The position numbers and the translations under genes are program-made. Under the pieces are notes generated by a model. The model was not told where the DNA came from. It saw only the letters and a list, made by a program, of their open reading frames with translations, and did not search any database. Positions 63,091 to 64,000 of a stretch of DNA of 64,000 bases are shown here, one piece after another. Within the stretch, counting starts at the first letter, position 1, and every line of letters begins with the position of its first letter. The stretch lies in assembly GCF_006864135.1 (NCBI RefSeq), contig NZ_SADV01000004.1, positions 248,001-312,000 on the forward strand. Direction: 5' to 3'. This DNA comes from Lysinibacillus sphaericus. Its GTDB lineage: Bacteria > Bacillota > Bacilli > Bacillales_A > Planococcaceae.

Positions 63091-64000
63091 TTACTTTGTC
63101 TCCTTTTTCGGTAAAAAGTCGTTTGTAAATGCTTGTTTTGCGTTAAATTCGCCCTCTAAAACTTTGTTGTCCGCCATCCATTTCGCGTAATTTTCCCAAA
63201 CAGCTAGCTTTTGCTCGCCCCATTGCGCAGCGTCGTCTTGATACTTATCTGCTAGCCATTCCTGACTTTTATGCACAAGGTTTTTATCTAAATCAGGTAC
63301 TGCTTCTAGTAAAATATTTGCCGCTTCATTAGGGTGTTTTATCGCATATTCATAGCCCTTTGCTGTAGCAGCGACAAACGCTTTTACCGTTTCAGGATTA
63401 TCTTTAACCATTTTTTCATTTGTAGCAAGTACAGGTGTGTAATAATCTAACTGATCACTATAATCTGTTAAATATAGCATGTTGAGCTTTTCGCCACGTA
63501 GTTCTGCCTCTATACCTGTCCATGCATAATAAATCCACGAAAAATCAATATCTTTTTTCATCATTGTGAAGAAATCTATGTCGCCTGCATTGATTATATC
63601 TAACTTATTAATATCCGCATTTTCTGTTTGCATTAGTGATTGCAGTACAGCCTTTTCAAGTGGTGCACCCCAGCCTCCGTATGTTTTACCTTCAAAATCC
63701 TTCGGTGATGTAATGCCTTTTGATGCAATGGATGCGAAGCCAGAAGTATTATGTTGAATAATCGCTGCAATCGATACTAATGGTACATCTTGCACACGTG
63801 CTTGTGTAATCCCTTCCTGATAACTTACGCCAAACTGAGCCTTGCCAGACGCCACCAGCTGATCTGCTCCCGCTTCGCCAGGCAATAAAATATCGACATC
63901 TAAGCCCTGTTCCTTAAAGTAGCCAAGTTTTTTCGCTACATATAATCCTGTATGATTCGTGTTTGGTGTCCAATCAAGAACGACCGATACTTTTGTTAAT
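63091..64000 (-). CDS. thiY: ThiY/NMT1-like HMP-binding protein (5' end outside window)
   Basis: The frame runs off the right edge, so signal peptide and start lie outside; the TTG-derived start at 63885 is internal. The first visible residues, LDWTPNTNHTGLYVAKKLGYF, are the signature of THI5/NMT1-type pyrimidine-precursor receptors. Further: GEAGADQLVASGKAQFGVSYQEGI, IIQHNTSGFASIASKGI, GGWGAPLEKAVLQSL and DFSWIYYAWTGIEAEL. It captures formyl-aminopyrimidine or HMP for the ThiXZ-type ABC system. Any TPP riboswitch would lie beyond the edge. Confidence 0.9.
   Translation of the reverse strand, partial: LTKVSVVLDWTPNTNHTGLYVAKKLGYFKEQGLDVDILLPGEAGADQLVASGKAQFGVSYQEGITQARVQDVPLVSIAAIIQHNTSGFASIASKGITSPKDFEGKTYGGWGAPLEKAVLQSLMQTENADINKLDIINAGDIDFFTMMKKDIDFSWIYYAWTGIEAELRGEKLNMLYLTDYSDQLDYYTPVLATNEKMVKDNPETVKAFVAATAKGYEYAIKHPNEAANILLEAVPDLDKNLVHKSQEWLADKYQDDAAQWGEQKLAVWENYAKWMADNKVLEGEFNAKQAFTNDFLPKKETK

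Overview
The window is AT-rich, uses TTG and GTG starts freely behind strong AGGAGG-type ribosome binding sites, and carries Bacillales-type genes: lipoproteins with classic lipoboxes, PucR, an ACR3 arsenite pump, DUF485/ActP pairs and a YvaD-like protein. It looks like a chromosome segment of a low-GC Firmicute, most likely Planococcaceae (Lysinibacillus/Solibacillus-like). That placement is inference from gene content and style; no rRNA or tRNA gene is visible to settle it.

Left part (1-28 kb) is accessory and heavily eroded. After an aminotransferase/MFS pair come a two-component system (3.6-6.1 kb), a cell-wall amidase, MsrA, a leftward MBOAT/DHHW/DUF4358/SGNH O-acetylation operon (8.6-12.4 kb), a decayed foreign SGNH gene of higher GC, a decayed copy of the amidase gene, and a polysaccharide deacetylase. 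Four promoters here (amidase, its pseudogene, deacetylase, SGNH) share a direct repeat TATCT-N6-TATCT placed exactly 9 nt plus a fixed tail before a -10 hexamer. This suggests one envelope-remodelling regulon run by the neighbouring OmpR-type regulator. Three families of small hairpin repeats flank this block at 2.4-3.5 kb and 17.3-17.7 kb, and two of them recur at 26.9-27.1 kb. Between the second and third clusters lie an arsenic operon (arsR, acr3, an ArsO-like flavoprotein with terminal Cys-Cys pairs, a dead arsN-like acetyltransferase), small surface-type proteins, a divergent tyrosine recombinase and a dead XerC-like recombinase. Fragments of group II introns occur at 3.0 and 31.8 kb.

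Middle part (28-49 kb): an orphan OpuAC-type betaine-binding lipoprotein, a broken esterase, a GNAT enzyme and a second deacetylase precede a compact leftward purine-catabolism operon, allC-allE-allD-fdrA(allF)-allG-allH-carbamate kinase. It predicts allantoate to ureidoglycine, ureidoglycolate, oxalurate, then oxamate plus carbamoyl phosphate and ATP. It is flanked by a lactate-permease-family transporter and a divergent PucR regulator; no allantoinase is present. Next come a 2-hydroxyacid dehydrogenase/cupin operon and an MFS transporter whose upstream regions share a conserved block of about 75 bp.

Right part (49-64 kb) is more ordinary: a MacB/FtsX-type ABC exporter, a TudS-like DUF523 protein, a Sco1-like copper chaperone, two tandem DUF485-ActP acetate symporter operons, a 35-bp tandem repeat array, a YvaD-like membrane protein with a headless TetR remnant next to a 21-bp tandem array, and a leftward ThiY-type thiamine-pyrimidine ABC transporter operon with a thiamine-binding protein and a TatD-type hydrolase, cut by the right edge.
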